The translations under genes and the position numbers were made by a program. From assembly GCA_963717765.1 (NCBI GenBank), contig CAVQWX010000006.1, positions 1 to 64,000 on the forward strand: 64,000 nucleotides of DNA. Reading direction: 5' to 3'. The DNA comes from JACDER01 sp963717765 (GTDB lineage Bacteria > Actinomycetota > Thermoleophilia > Gaiellales > Gaiellaceae). The notes below the pieces were generated by a model, which was not told where the DNA came from, did not search any database, and saw nothing but the letters and a program-made list of their open reading frames with translations. Below, piece after piece: positions 12,492 through 20,108 of this stretch (the first letter of the stretch is position 1; every line of letters starts with the position of its first letter).

Positions 12492-12520
12492 AGGAAAACC
12501 CGCCGTTTCCAGCGGGTTTC
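12492..12520 (-). terminator. Intrinsic terminator after tRNA-Gly
   Basis: On the minus strand AAACCCGC and GCGGGTTT form an 8-bp stem with an 8-base loop, followed by TTTTCC. It lies five bases past the tRNA 3' end, the right place and strand to end the tRNA transcript. Confidence 0.7.
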
Positions 12521-12524
12521 TCGA

Positions 12525-12597
12525 AGCGGACGACGGGGTTCGAACCCGCGACCCTCAGCTTGGGAAGCTGATGCTCTACCAACTGAGCTACGTCCGC
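12525..12597 (-). tRNA. tRNA-Gly (anticodon CCC)
   Basis: The minus strand folds as a full cloverleaf: acceptor GCGGACG/CGTCCGC, D-arm GCTC-AGTTGGTAGA-GC, anticodon arm TCAGC-TTCCCAA-GCTGA giving CCC, and T-arm GCGGG-TTCGAAC-CCCGT. The discriminator is U, normal for bacterial tRNA-Gly; CCA is not encoded. The broken accessory genes begin beyond its 3' end, so it may be the attachment site of an island. I did not see a second copy of its 3' end in the window. Confidence 0.95.
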
Positions 12598-12630
12598 GTA
12601 AACGGAAGGATAGCGCCGAGCCGAATCGGC

Positions 12631-12664
12631 GATAATGCGGGTTCCACACCGAAGATTCAGGAGG
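12631..12664 (+). promoter_or_regulatory. -10 box and ribosome site of aldolase
   Basis: GATAAT at 12631-12636 is a good -10 element; no convincing -35 lies 16-18 bases upstream. AGGAGG at 12659-12664 precedes the ATG at 12670 by five bases and fixes the start. Confidence 0.45.
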
Positions 12665-12669
12665 CGACG

Positions 12670-13691
12670 ATGGCTGATCTGCACGAGACTGCACGAGCGC
12701 TCGTCGCGCCGGGGAAGGGCATCCTCGCCGCCGACGAGAGCACCGGCACGATCAAGAAGCGCTTCGACTCGATCGGGATCGAGTCCACGGAGCAGAGCCG
12801 GCAGGCGTATCGCGAGATGCTCTTCACGGCCGAGGGCGGTGCCGACTACATCAGCGGCGTGATCCTGTACGACGAGACGATCCGCCAGTCCTCGTCCGAC
12901 GGCACGCCCTTCCCAACGGTCCTCGAGCAGCAGGGAATCATCCCCGGGATCAAGGTCGACCTGGGCGCGAAACCGCTCGCATGGCGCCGAGGGCGAGACG
13001 GTCACGGAGGGCCTGGACGGCCTGCGCGACCGGCTCGAACGAGTACCGCGAGCTGGGCGCGAGATTCGCGAAGTGGCGCGCGGTGATCTCGATCGGTCAG
13101 GGCATCCCGAGCGAGTACTGCCTGTGGACGAACGCACACGCGCTCGCGCGCTACGCGGCCCTGTGCCAGGAAGCCGGGCTCGTGCCGATCGTCGAGCCCG
13201 AGGTGCTGATGGACGGCGACCACACGATCGAGCGCAGCTTCGAGGTGACCTCGCGCACGCTGCACGCAGTCTTCACCGAGCTCCGTGACCAGCGCATCGA
13301 CCCGGAGGACATGCTCCTGAAGCCGAACATGGTCCTCTCCGGCTACGACTGCTCCGAGCAGGAGAGCGACGAGCAGGTCGCCGAGCTCACGCTGACCTGC
13401 TTCCGGCGCCACGTCCCGGCCGCCGTGCCCGGAATCGTGTTCCTCTCCGGCGGTCAGAGCGACGAGGACGCGACGGCGCGGCTGAACACGATCAACGCGA
13501 TGGGCCCGCACCCGTGGGAGATCAGCTTCTCGTACGGCCGCGCGCTCCAGGCGCCCGCGCTCAAGGCCTGGCGAGGCGACGCGGCGAACGTCCAGGCCGG
13601 CCAGGACGCGTACCTCCACCGCGCGAAGATGAACGGGCTCGCCCGTTCGGGAAGCTACTCGCCGGAAATGGAGGAAAAGGTCGCCGCCTAG
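12670..13691 (+). pseudogene. Class I fructose-bisphosphate aldolase, two frameshifts
   Basis: Splits fructose 1,6-bisphosphate into dihydroxyacetone phosphate and glyceraldehyde 3-phosphate through a lysine Schiff base. The product would be about 340 residues of the animal/plant-type class I family: GKGILAADESTGTIKKRFDS near the N-terminus, VLEQQGIIPGIKVD, EPEVLMDGDHTIE, EDMLLKPNMVLSG with the Schiff-base region, PGIVFLSGGQSDE and EISFSYGRALQAPALKAW. The frame changes twice, at about 12982 and 13040. Removing one T and one C restores GAKPLAGAEGETVTEG and DRLEEYRELGARFAKWR, the expected family sequence. It neighbours glpX and lies about 6 kb from the glycolytic operon, so a dead copy would be surprising. 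Sequencing error is my preferred explanation. Confidence 0.85.
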
Positions 13692-13692
13692 G

Positions 13693-14823
13693 CGCCGGCT
13701 CTACAACCCCGCCTTTCACGAGCCGCTCACCGCGACCGAGTGGGATGAACGGCTCGTCCGCGACGCGATCGCCGAGATCGTCGCGGACGCGGATGCGGCC
13801 TGTCGTCCCAAGCGCCTCTGGCCGGCGCAGGAGTGGGACGGCTGGGCCTCGCCGAAGCCCCTGAAGACGCTGTACGTCGGCGCCGCGGGCGTCGTCTACG
13901 CCCTCGACGTCCTGCGCCGGCGCGGTCATACGGAGACGACGCTCGACCTGCATTCGGTCATGCTTCGTGCACTCGAGTCCTGGCGGGAGAAGCCCGGCGT
14001 TCTGACCGTCATTCCCTGTCCCGAGCCGACCCGCCCGGCCCTCTTCATGGGCGAGAGCGGGATCCTGCTCGTCCTCTGGCGGCTCGAACCGGCAGGCGAG
14101 ATCGCCGACGACTTGCACGCGCTCGTCCTCGACAACCTGTCCAACCCGGCCAACGACGTCATGTGGGGGACGCCCGGCACGCTCCTCGTCGCGCGGCTGA
14201 TGCACGACTGGACCGGCGAGGAGCGCTGGGCAGACGCTGCGCGTCAGACCGAGGCGGCGCTCCTCCACGCCCGGGGCGGTGACGGCCTGTGGGAGAACGT
14301 CCTGCACGAGCAACGCTACCGGGGTCTCGGGCCGTTCCACGGCGCGGCCGGGAACGTCCTGGTGCTCGGGCTCGAAGACCTCGGAGATGTCCTGCGCGAC
14401 ACGGCGGTCGTCGAGGACGGTCTCGCCAACTGGCCCACGGCTCTCGGCGACGACGAGCTACTCGCCCAGTGGTGCGCGGGCGCGCCGGGAATCGTGACCT
14501 GCGCCGCTTCCTACCTCGACGAGGACTTGCTGCTCGCCGGCGCCGAGCTGGCGTGGAGAGCCGGCCCCTCGGGCGACGAGAAGGGCTCATCGCTCTGCCA
14601 CGGCACTGCCGGCAGCGGTTGGGCCTTCCTCAAGGCGTTCGAGCGCACGCAGGACGAGCTCTGGCTCGAACGCGCGCGGCGTTTCGCCGTGCACGCGCTC
14701 GAGCAGGTCCGCCACATGCCGAGCCGCTTTTCGCTCTGGACGGGCGATGTCGGCGTCGCTCTTTTCGCGTCCGACTGCCTGAACGCGCAGACGCGGTATC
14801 CCGTCTTCGAGACCTGGGATTAA
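13693..14823 (+). CDS. LanC-like zinc protein
   Basis: Lanthionine-synthetase-C-like alpha/alpha toroid of about 370 residues. The zinc-site blocks are present: GLGPFHGAAGN in the middle, QWCAGAPGIV (Cys ligand) and SSLCHGTAGSGWAFL (Cys and His ligands) in the last third. Genuine LanC cyclases join Cys to dehydrated Ser/Thr in lantipeptides, but no precursor peptide, dehydratase or transporter lies nearby, so this is probably one of the stand-alone LanC-like proteins of unknown substrate. The protein-like frame begins right at the aldolase stop, yet has no ATG, GTG or TTG before the ATG at 13960. The first ~90 residues (LYNPAFHEPLTATEWDE onward) look like the family, so either the start is unusual or an indel hides it. 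The 3' end overlaps glpX by four bases, tail to tail. Confidence 0.8.
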   Translation, partial: RRLYNPAFHEPLTATEWDERLVRDAIAEIVADADAACRPKRLWPAQEWDGWASPKPLKTLYVGAAGVVYALDVLRRRGHTETTLDLHSVMLRALESWREKPGVLTVIPCPEPTRPALFMGESGILLVLWRLEPAGEIADDLHALVLDNLSNPANDVMWGTPGTLLVARLMHDWTGEERWADAARQTEAALLHARGGDGLWENVLHEQRYRGLGPFHGAAGNVLVLGLEDLGDVLRDTAVVEDGLANWPTALGDDELLAQWCAGAPGIVTCAASYLDEDLLLAGAELAWRAGPSGDEKGSSLCHGTAGSGWAFLKAFERTQDELWLERARRFAVHALEQVRHMPSRFSLWTGDVGVALFASDCLNAQTRYPVFETWD

Positions 14824-15833
14824 CTGGAGAGCTGCCGGAGCTTGGAGAACTCGTGCCGCGCCTCGATCATCCGCACCGTCCCCGAGCGGGAGCGCATGAC
14901 GATCGAATGCGTGACGACGCTGTCCTTGCGGTAGCTGACACCGCGGAGCAGTGAGCCGGTCGTCACGCCCGTGGCAGCGACGAAGCAGTCGTCCCCGGAG
15001 ACGAGGTCGTCAGTCTTGAGCACGCGGTCGGGATCGACTCCGGCCTCCACGAGCGCCTGGCGCTCCTCGTCGTCCCGCGGCCAGAGCTTTCCCTGGATCC
15101 CGCCGCCGACGCACTTGAGCGCCGCGGCCGAGATGACGCCTTCGGGCGTCCCGCCGATCCCGTAGAGCATGTCCACCCCGGTCCCGCCCTGGCCCGCTGC
15201 GATCGAGGGCGCGACGTCGCCGTCGCGGATGAGGTGCACCTTCGCTCCCGCCTCGCGCAGCTCCGCGATCAGATCGTCGTGCCGGTCGCGCTCGAGCACG
15301 ACGACGTCCAGGTCGCGCGCGCGGATGCCCTTCGCAGCGGCAACCGCGTTCACGTTCTCGGTTGGCGAGGCATTGATGTCGATCACGTCGATCCCCTCGG
15401 GGCCGACGGCGATCTTCTCCATGTAGAAGGCGGATTCCGGGTAGAACATCGTCCCGCGTTCCGCGACCGCGATCACCGCGATCGCATTCGGCTGGCCGAG
15501 GGCGCACAGCCGCGTGCCCTCGAGCGGGTCGACCGCGACGTCGACCTCCGGCCCCTGGCCGTTCCCGACCTGCTCGCCGTTGGCGAGCATCGGCGCCTCG
15601 TCCTTCTCGCCCTCACCGATGACGACCACGCCGTTCATCGTCACCGTGTCGAGGATGGCGTGCATGCCGTCGACGGCGGCCTGGTCGGCGCTTTCCTTGT
15701 CCCCGCGTCCGACCCACCGACCGGCGCCCATGGCGGCGTTCTCGGTCACGCGCACGAGCTCGAGCGCCAGGTTGCGGTCCGGGGCGTTGGGCGGGACGGT
15801 GATCTCGGAGGCGTGCTCCGCAACCTTGCTCAC
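14820..15833 (-). CDS. glpX: Class II fructose-1,6-bisphosphatase
   Basis: Hydrolyses fructose 1,6-bisphosphate to fructose 6-phosphate, the committed step of gluconeogenesis. 337 residues, full length for GlpX. Metal and phosphate motifs are intact: GDKESADQAAVDGMH, VVIGEGEKDEAPML, DVAVDPLEGTRLCALG, and GIGGTPEGVISAAALKCVGG. Third gene of a minus-strand run (channel protein, argS, glpX) with 13 bases after argS. GTG start. Sitting next to a class I aldolase, it makes a small hexose-phosphate node opposite in direction to the glycolytic operon downstream. Confidence 0.96.
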   Translation of the reverse strand: MSKVAEHASEITVPPNAPDRNLALELVRVTENAAMGAGRWVGRGDKESADQAAVDGMHAILDTVTMNGVVVIGEGEKDEAPMLANGEQVGNGQGPEVDVAVDPLEGTRLCALGQPNAIAVIAVAERGTMFYPESAFYMEKIAVGPEGIDVIDINASPTENVNAVAAAKGIRARDLDVVVLERDRHDDLIAELREAGAKVHLIRDGDVAPSIAAGQGGTGVDMLYGIGGTPEGVISAAALKCVGGGIQGKLWPRDDEERQALVEAGVDPDRVLKTDDLVSGDDCFVAATGVTTGSLLRGVSYRKDSVVTHSIVMRSRSGTVRMIEARHEFSKLRQLSS

Positions 15834-15846
15834 GGGCGGAATCGTG

Positions 15847-17373
15847 TCACATTCGCTCCGGGGCTTCTACCCCGATCAGGTCGAGGCAGCGCGCCACGAC
15901 GGTCTGCGTCGCCCGGCACAGGCCCAAACGGAAGGCCTGCGCGCCGCTTTCGAGCACGCGATGCTCGGTGTAGAAGCGATGGAAGTCGTCGGCGACGCGG
16001 ATCGCATAGGTCGGGATCGCCTGCGGGCCGCGCCGCTCGGTCGCCTCGGCAGCGACCCCGGGCAGCTCGAGGAGGCGCCGGATCAGGCTCTTCTCGTCAT
16101 CGGCGAGCTCGGGAGGCGGGGACCCGCCGACCGGCGCCTCGCCCGCATTCCTGAAGATTCCGGCGATCCGCGCGTGGACGTACTGGACGTAGTAGACCGG
16201 GTTCTTGGACGTCTTCTCCTTGGCGAGATCGATGTCGATCTCGATCGTCTGGTCGGGCCCGCGCGAGATCAGGAACCAACGCGCCGCGTCAACGCCGACC
16301 TCGTCCATGAATTCGTCCAGGAAGACGACGTCCCCTCGCCGCTTCGAGATCTTGGTCTGCTCGCCGCCACGGGTGAGGTGGACCAGCTGGTACAGGAGCA
16401 CCTCGACACGATCGGGGTCGTAGCCGAGCATGCGGGCGATGGCCGCGTACCACTTGCGGGTGCCGTGGTGGTCGGCTCCCAGCACGTAGATCGCGCGGTC
16501 GAATCCCCGCTCGAGCTTGTCCACCAGGTAGACGATGTCGGCCGCCCGGTACGTCGGCGTCCCGCCGCGCTCAGGGGAACGGATGATCACGCGGTCGTCC
16601 TCGTCGCCGTACGCGGACGACCGAAGCCAAAGCGCCCCGTCCTTCTCGTAGGTATCGAGCCTCGGCAGGAACTCGGCGATGCGCTGCTCCAGCTCGCTCT
16701 GCAGCGCCCAGGTGTCGAAGTGGACGCGGAAACGCTCGAGCGTGGCCTCGATCTGGGCGAGCATGGGCGGAACGGGGTCGCCGTCCAGCTGGGCCAGCGC
16801 GTTCATGTACTCGCCCCGATAGCCGTCCTCCGGCGGCTCCTCGCCACGACGGATCGCGTCGACGGATGCGCGGAACTTCTCCATCTGCGCTCCGGCGTCG
16901 TTGTAGTAGTACTCGCGCTCGACGTCGTGCCCGGCGAGCTCGAGCAGGCGCGCCACCGAATCGCCGATCGCGCCGTTGCGAGCCGAAGCGACCGTGACCG
17001 GGCCCGTCGGGTTCGCCGAGATCATCTCGACCTGGACTCGCTGCTGCACCGGCGGGCGAGCGGCTCCGAAGCTCGCGCCTGCGCCGAGCATCTCGCCGAG
17101 CGCCTCGCCGTACCACTCATGCGTCAGCCAGAGATTGACGAAGCCGGGGCCGGCGACCTCGGCGCGCGCTACCTCGGGAACCTCGGCCGCGCGCGCCGCA
17201 AGTTCCTCCGCGATCTTCCGCGGCGGCCGCTTCCGTTCTCCGGCAAGTCGCAGCGCGACGTTGGTTGCGTACTCGCCGTGGGCGGGGTCGGACGGCCGGT
17301 CGAGCTCGACCTCGGTGCCCGCGAGCTCTCCCACCGCCCGCGCCAGGCGCTCGAGCGCTCTAGGAGGAGACAC
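15847..17373 (-). CDS. argS: Arginyl-tRNA synthetase with altered HIGH motif
   Basis: Charges tRNA-Arg with arginine; class I synthetase, 508 residues, slightly short for the family. The N-terminal additional domain, the Rossmann core (VEMISANPTGP, EYYYNDAGAQME, VLGADHHGTRKWYAA), the KMSKS-like TKISKRRGDVVFLDEFMDE and the C-terminal DALR anticodon domain (NPVYYVQYVHARIAGIFR; EHRVLESGAQAFRLGLCRA) are all present. The HxGH signature expected after SANPTGP is replaced by VTVASARNGAIGD, so both histidines and the glycine are missing. The start overlaps the upstream channel gene by 14 bases. No second argS is in the window, so this is presumably the working enzyme. Confidence 0.95.
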   Translation of the reverse strand: MSPPRALERLARAVGELAGTEVELDRPSDPAHGEYATNVALRLAGERKRPPRKIAEELAARAAEVPEVARAEVAGPGFVNLWLTHEWYGEALGEMLGAGASFGAARPPVQQRVQVEMISANPTGPVTVASARNGAIGDSVARLLELAGHDVEREYYYNDAGAQMEKFRASVDAIRRGEEPPEDGYRGEYMNALAQLDGDPVPPMLAQIEATLERFRVHFDTWALQSELEQRIAEFLPRLDTYEKDGALWLRSSAYGDEDDRVIIRSPERGGTPTYRAADIVYLVDKLERGFDRAIYVLGADHHGTRKWYAAIARMLGYDPDRVEVLLYQLVHLTRGGEQTKISKRRGDVVFLDEFMDEVGVDAARWFLISRGPDQTIEIDIDLAKEKTSKNPVYYVQYVHARIAGIFRNAGEAPVGGSPPPELADDEKSLIRRLLELPGVAAEATERRGPQAIPTYAIRVADDFHRFYTEHRVLESGAQAFRLGLCRATQTVVARCLDLIGVEAPERM

Positions 17374-18379
17374 GCGCTCCGGCCGGGGCGAAGAGATCCT
17401 CGAGAGCGCGGATGTCGTCGCTCGAGCCGACGCCGATGATCACGTCTCCCGCGTCGAAGGCGGTGTCCGCCGAAGGGCGAGTGTGGTAGGCACCGCCTTT
17501 CTTGGCCACGGCGACGATCGATGCGCCGGTGTGGGCGCGGACGTGCAGGTCGCGGATGGATTTCCCGATTGCCTGGCAGCCGGCCGGAACCTCGATCTGC
17601 TCGACGCGCAGGTCCGGGCCGTCCTGCCTGGTCACGACGTTGAGGAAGGACGCGACCTGCGGCTTCAGCACGAGGTTCGCCATCACCCGCCCGGCGGTTG
17701 AATAGGGCATGACCACCCGGTCGGCGCCGGCCAGGCGCAGCTTCCGCTCGGCGTCCTCGTCGGAGGCCCGGGCGACGATCAGCAGGTCGGGCCGGGCATT
17801 CCTGGCGGAAAGCGTGACGTAGAGGTTGTTCGCGTCTGAGTCGAGTGCCGCGACCAGGGCCTTGGCGCGGTCGAGGCCGGCGGCGCGGAGATCCTCATCC
17901 TCGATGGCATCGCCCTCGAGCGCGAGCGCGCCGTCCTCCCGAGCCGCCTCGACCTCCTCGGGATCCTTGTCCACGACGATGTAGTCGGCCCGTGCGCGCT
18001 GGAACTCCTCCGCGATCCGCTGCCCCACGCGGCCGTAGCCGCAGATGATCGTGTGCTCGCGCAGCCGGTCGATCATCTTCCGCCTCCTTCGGTCCGCACC
18101 CGAGAACACTCCGCGAGCGATGGCCTCGACGACCGCCGCCCCGACAAAGGCAAAGATAGTCACGCCGCACAAGATCAGCGCGACGGACAACACCCGCCCA
18201 CCGGTGCTGTCGGGTACCGAGTCGATCCCCGCGAGCGAAGTGGTGACGACCGCCCGGTAGAACGAGTTGACCCAGCTCTCGTCCAGGATCTGGTGGAAGC
18301 CGACCATGCCCGCCGCCAGCACGACGACCGCCGCGATTACGCCGTAGGCGATCCGTCGCGCGGGGAAGCTCTGCTCCAC
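17360..18379 (-). CDS. RCK/TrkA-type ion channel protein
   Basis: A membrane protein of 339 residues: one N-terminal helix (about 10-30), a pore loop, a second helix (about 65-90), then a cytoplasmic TrkA_N domain starting HTIICGYGRVGQRIAEEF (NAD-binding GxGxxG) and a TrkA_C domain at the end. The architecture is that of two-helix potassium channels gated by nucleotide through RCK domains. The place of the TVGYGD selectivity filter reads VVTTSLAGIDSVP, so the GYG core is absent and potassium selectivity is doubtful. First gene of the run into argS and glpX, with a 14-base overlap. Confidence 0.82.
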   Translation of the reverse strand: MEQSFPARRIAYGVIAAVVVLAAGMVGFHQILDESWVNSFYRAVVTTSLAGIDSVPDSTGGRVLSVALILCGVTIFAFVGAAVVEAIARGVFSGADRRRRKMIDRLREHTIICGYGRVGQRIAEEFQRARADYIVVDKDPEEVEAAREDGALALEGDAIEDEDLRAAGLDRAKALVAALDSDANNLYVTLSARNARPDLLIVARASDEDAERKLRLAGADRVVMPYSTAGRVMANLVLKPQVASFLNVVTRQDGPDLRVEQIEVPAGCQAIGKSIRDLHVRAHTGASIVAVAKKGGAYHTRPSADTAFDAGDVIIGVGSSDDIRALEDLFAPAGARVSS

Positions 18380-18399
18380 CGTCGTAGTATCGTAGGAGC

Positions 18400-18693
18400 G
18401 TGGAAGACGAGGCTCAGGCCCGAAATCTCAACATCCATATGGACCCCGAGCACCTCGGCGGCGTCTACTCGAACTTCGCGAACATCAGCTTCTCGCCGTA
18501 CGAGTTCACGATCACGTTCGCCCGCATCGACCATGAGGTCGAGGAGGGAGACGTGCCGGGCGTCGTGGTCGCGCGCGTGAACATGTCCACGCGGTTCATG
18601 AAAGAGCTGCTGGACGCGATGCAGGACTCCTGGTCGAAGTTCCAGACGACCGAGGGCATCCGCAACCTGCCCGAAGCGCCCCCGCGCGATTAG
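18400..18693 (+). CDS. DUF3467 family protein
   Basis: A protein of 97 residues with GTG start, 20 bases from the divergent channel gene. HMDPEHLGGVYSNFANISFS, EFTITFARID and VVARVNMSTRFMKELLDAM match the small DUF3467 family, a compact alpha/beta protein of unknown function found widely in bacteria. No transmembrane segment or signal peptide. The short divergent spacer (18380-18399) must carry both promoters. Confidence 0.85.
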   Translation: MEDEAQARNLNIHMDPEHLGGVYSNFANISFSPYEFTITFARIDHEVEEGDVPGVVVARVNMSTRFMKELLDAMQDSWSKFQTTEGIRNLPEAPPRD

Positions 18694-18716
18694 TTCCTTT
18701 AAGGTGCCTCGCAGGG

Positions 18717-19451
18717 ATGCGAGTCGCCGTCATTTCCGACATCCACGGGAACCTCGCAGCGCTCGAGGCGACGCTCGCCGCGCTGGAGGACGAGCGGCCG
18801 GATGCGATCTGGTGCCTGGGCGACCTGGTCGGCTACGGGCCGCGGCCCAACGAGTGCTGCGCGCGCGTGGCCGAGATCGCCGACGTCTGCCTGATCGGCA
18901 ACCACGACCTGGGCGTGCTCGAAGAGATCGCGCTGGACGAGTTCTCTTTCGAGGCGGCCGCGAGCGCGCGCTGGACCCAGGGGGTCCTGGACGAGCGGGC
19001 GCGAGACTACCTCGCGGGCCTCTCACCGGCAGCGGAGATCCCCGAGGTGGGGGCCGAGCTCTATCACGCGAGCCCGCGCGATCCGGTGTGGGAGTACGTC
19101 CTCGACGCGGGGTCGATGATGGCCGCGCTCCAAGACACCGTTCAGCCCGTCATCCTGGTCGGGCACAGCCATGTTCCGCTCACCGCCACCATCCAGGAGG
19201 GCCAGCTCAACGCCGCCCACGCGCCCCAGGGAACGGAGTCCTCACTGGCGGAGCGCCGCGTCCTCATGAATCCCGGCTCGGTGGGCCAGCCGCGCGACGG
19301 CGACCCGCGCGCCGCATTCATCCTCCTCGACCTGGGCGAGCAGGTCGCCCGGTTCCACCGCGTCGAGTACGACGTCGAGCGGACGCAGAAGGAGATCAGA
19401 GAGGAAGGGTTGCCGGAGCCGCTGGCCGAACGGCTAGCGCACGGTCTCTAG
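18717..19451 (+). CDS. Metallophosphoesterase family protein
   Basis: Calcineurin-like phosphoesterase, 244 residues, with every two-metal motif: VAVISDIHGNLAALEA at the N-terminus, CLGDLVGYGPRPNECC, LIGNHDLGVLEE, VILVGHSHVPL and NPGSVGQPRDGDPRA. It belongs to the YfcE/MJ0936-like single-domain group that cleaves phosphodiesters or phosphomonoesters of small molecules; the natural substrate cannot be told. It starts 23 bases after the DUF3467 gene, probably the same transcript. The last 18 bases overlap the end of the ECF sigma gene on the other strand. Confidence 0.92.
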   Translation: MRVAVISDIHGNLAALEATLAALEDERPDAIWCLGDLVGYGPRPNECCARVAEIADVCLIGNHDLGVLEEIALDEFSFEAAASARWTQGVLDERARDYLAGLSPAAEIPEVGAELYHASPRDPVWEYVLDAGSMMAALQDTVQPVILVGHSHVPLTATIQEGQLNAAHAPQGTESSLAERRVLMNPGSVGQPRDGDPRAAFILLDLGEQVARFHRVEYDVERTQKEIREEGLPEPLAERLAHGL

Positions 19452-20033
19452 AGCTTCGGCCTCGTCCTGCTGCTCGTCGTCGCCGAAGGTGATGCCCTCG
19501 CGCGCCAGCGCGAGCTGGACTTCCTCGCGGGCCTTGTAGATGCGCCACTTGACCGTGGCGAGCGTGACCTCGAGCGAGTCCGAGATCTCGGTGTAGGAAA
19601 GGCCGACGACGTCGCGCAGGAGCAGCGCCATCTTGAGATCGACGTTCAGTCCCTCGACCGCGCGCCAGACGGCATCAATCGCCTCGAGCCGCTCGAACGG
19701 CGCATCGACCACTTCCAGCGGCGGGATGTCGTCGATCGTCACGACCGCACGCGGCCTGCGCTCGTTGGCGCGGAGCTCGTCCAGCACGCGATTCTTCGTC
19801 ACCTGGAACAGCCAGGTGGTGAACCGGCAGCGAAGCGAGAACTTCGGAAGGCCCTGGTAGACGCGGAGGAAGACCTCTTGGGTCAGGTCCTCGGCGAGCG
19901 ACCGGTCGCCGACGAGCCGCAGCACGTAGTTGAACACAGGAGTCTCGTAGGCACGAACGATGAGAGAGAAGGCTCTTTCATCGCCCCGTTGTGCCTTCCG
20001 CAGTACACCGGGGTCGGGTTGCGTGAGCGACAA
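19434..20033 (-). CDS. ECF RNA polymerase sigma factor
   Basis: A protein of 199 residues with sigma region 2 (AFSLIVRAYETPVFNYVLRL, DLTQEVFLRVYQGLPKF, FTTWLFQVTKNRVLDELR) and region 4 (MALLLRDVVGLSYTEISDSL, TLATVKWRIYKAREEVQLAL). It directs polymerase to a stress or envelope regulon. No anti-sigma factor gene is adjacent, unusual for this class, and the C-terminal ~20 residues after region 4 are acidic and may have a regulatory role. TTG start. A TATACT box ends only about nine bases before the start, so the message is probably leaderless or nearly so. Confidence 0.92.
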   Translation of the reverse strand: MSLTQPDPGVLRKAQRGDERAFSLIVRAYETPVFNYVLRLVGDRSLAEDLTQEVFLRVYQGLPKFSLRCRFTTWLFQVTKNRVLDELRANERRPRAVVTIDDIPPLEVVDAPFERLEAIDAVWRAVEGLNVDLKMALLLRDVVGLSYTEISDSLEVTLATVKWRIYKAREEVQLALAREGITFGDDEQQDEAEALETVR

Positions 20034-20041
20034 GATGCACG

Positions 20042-20047
20042 AGTATA
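20042..20047 (-). promoter_or_regulatory. -10 box of ECF sigma gene
   Basis: TATACT on the minus strand, nine bases upstream of the TTG start. The expected transcription start falls at or within a base or two of the initiator codon, implying a leaderless mRNA. No clear -35 TTGACA is seen, so another sigma factor or an activator may read it. Confidence 0.4.
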
Positions 20048-20108
20048 ACGAGGGCGGAGGAGAAACGGATTCGGATTTCGGTATGAAGACGGTCGGTTGA
20101 AGGAATCC

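Noticed and set aside
12402..12635. Plus-strand frame containing GSNPRPSAWEADALPTELRP
   Set aside because: Classic false frame across the complement of the tRNA-Gly; not a protein.
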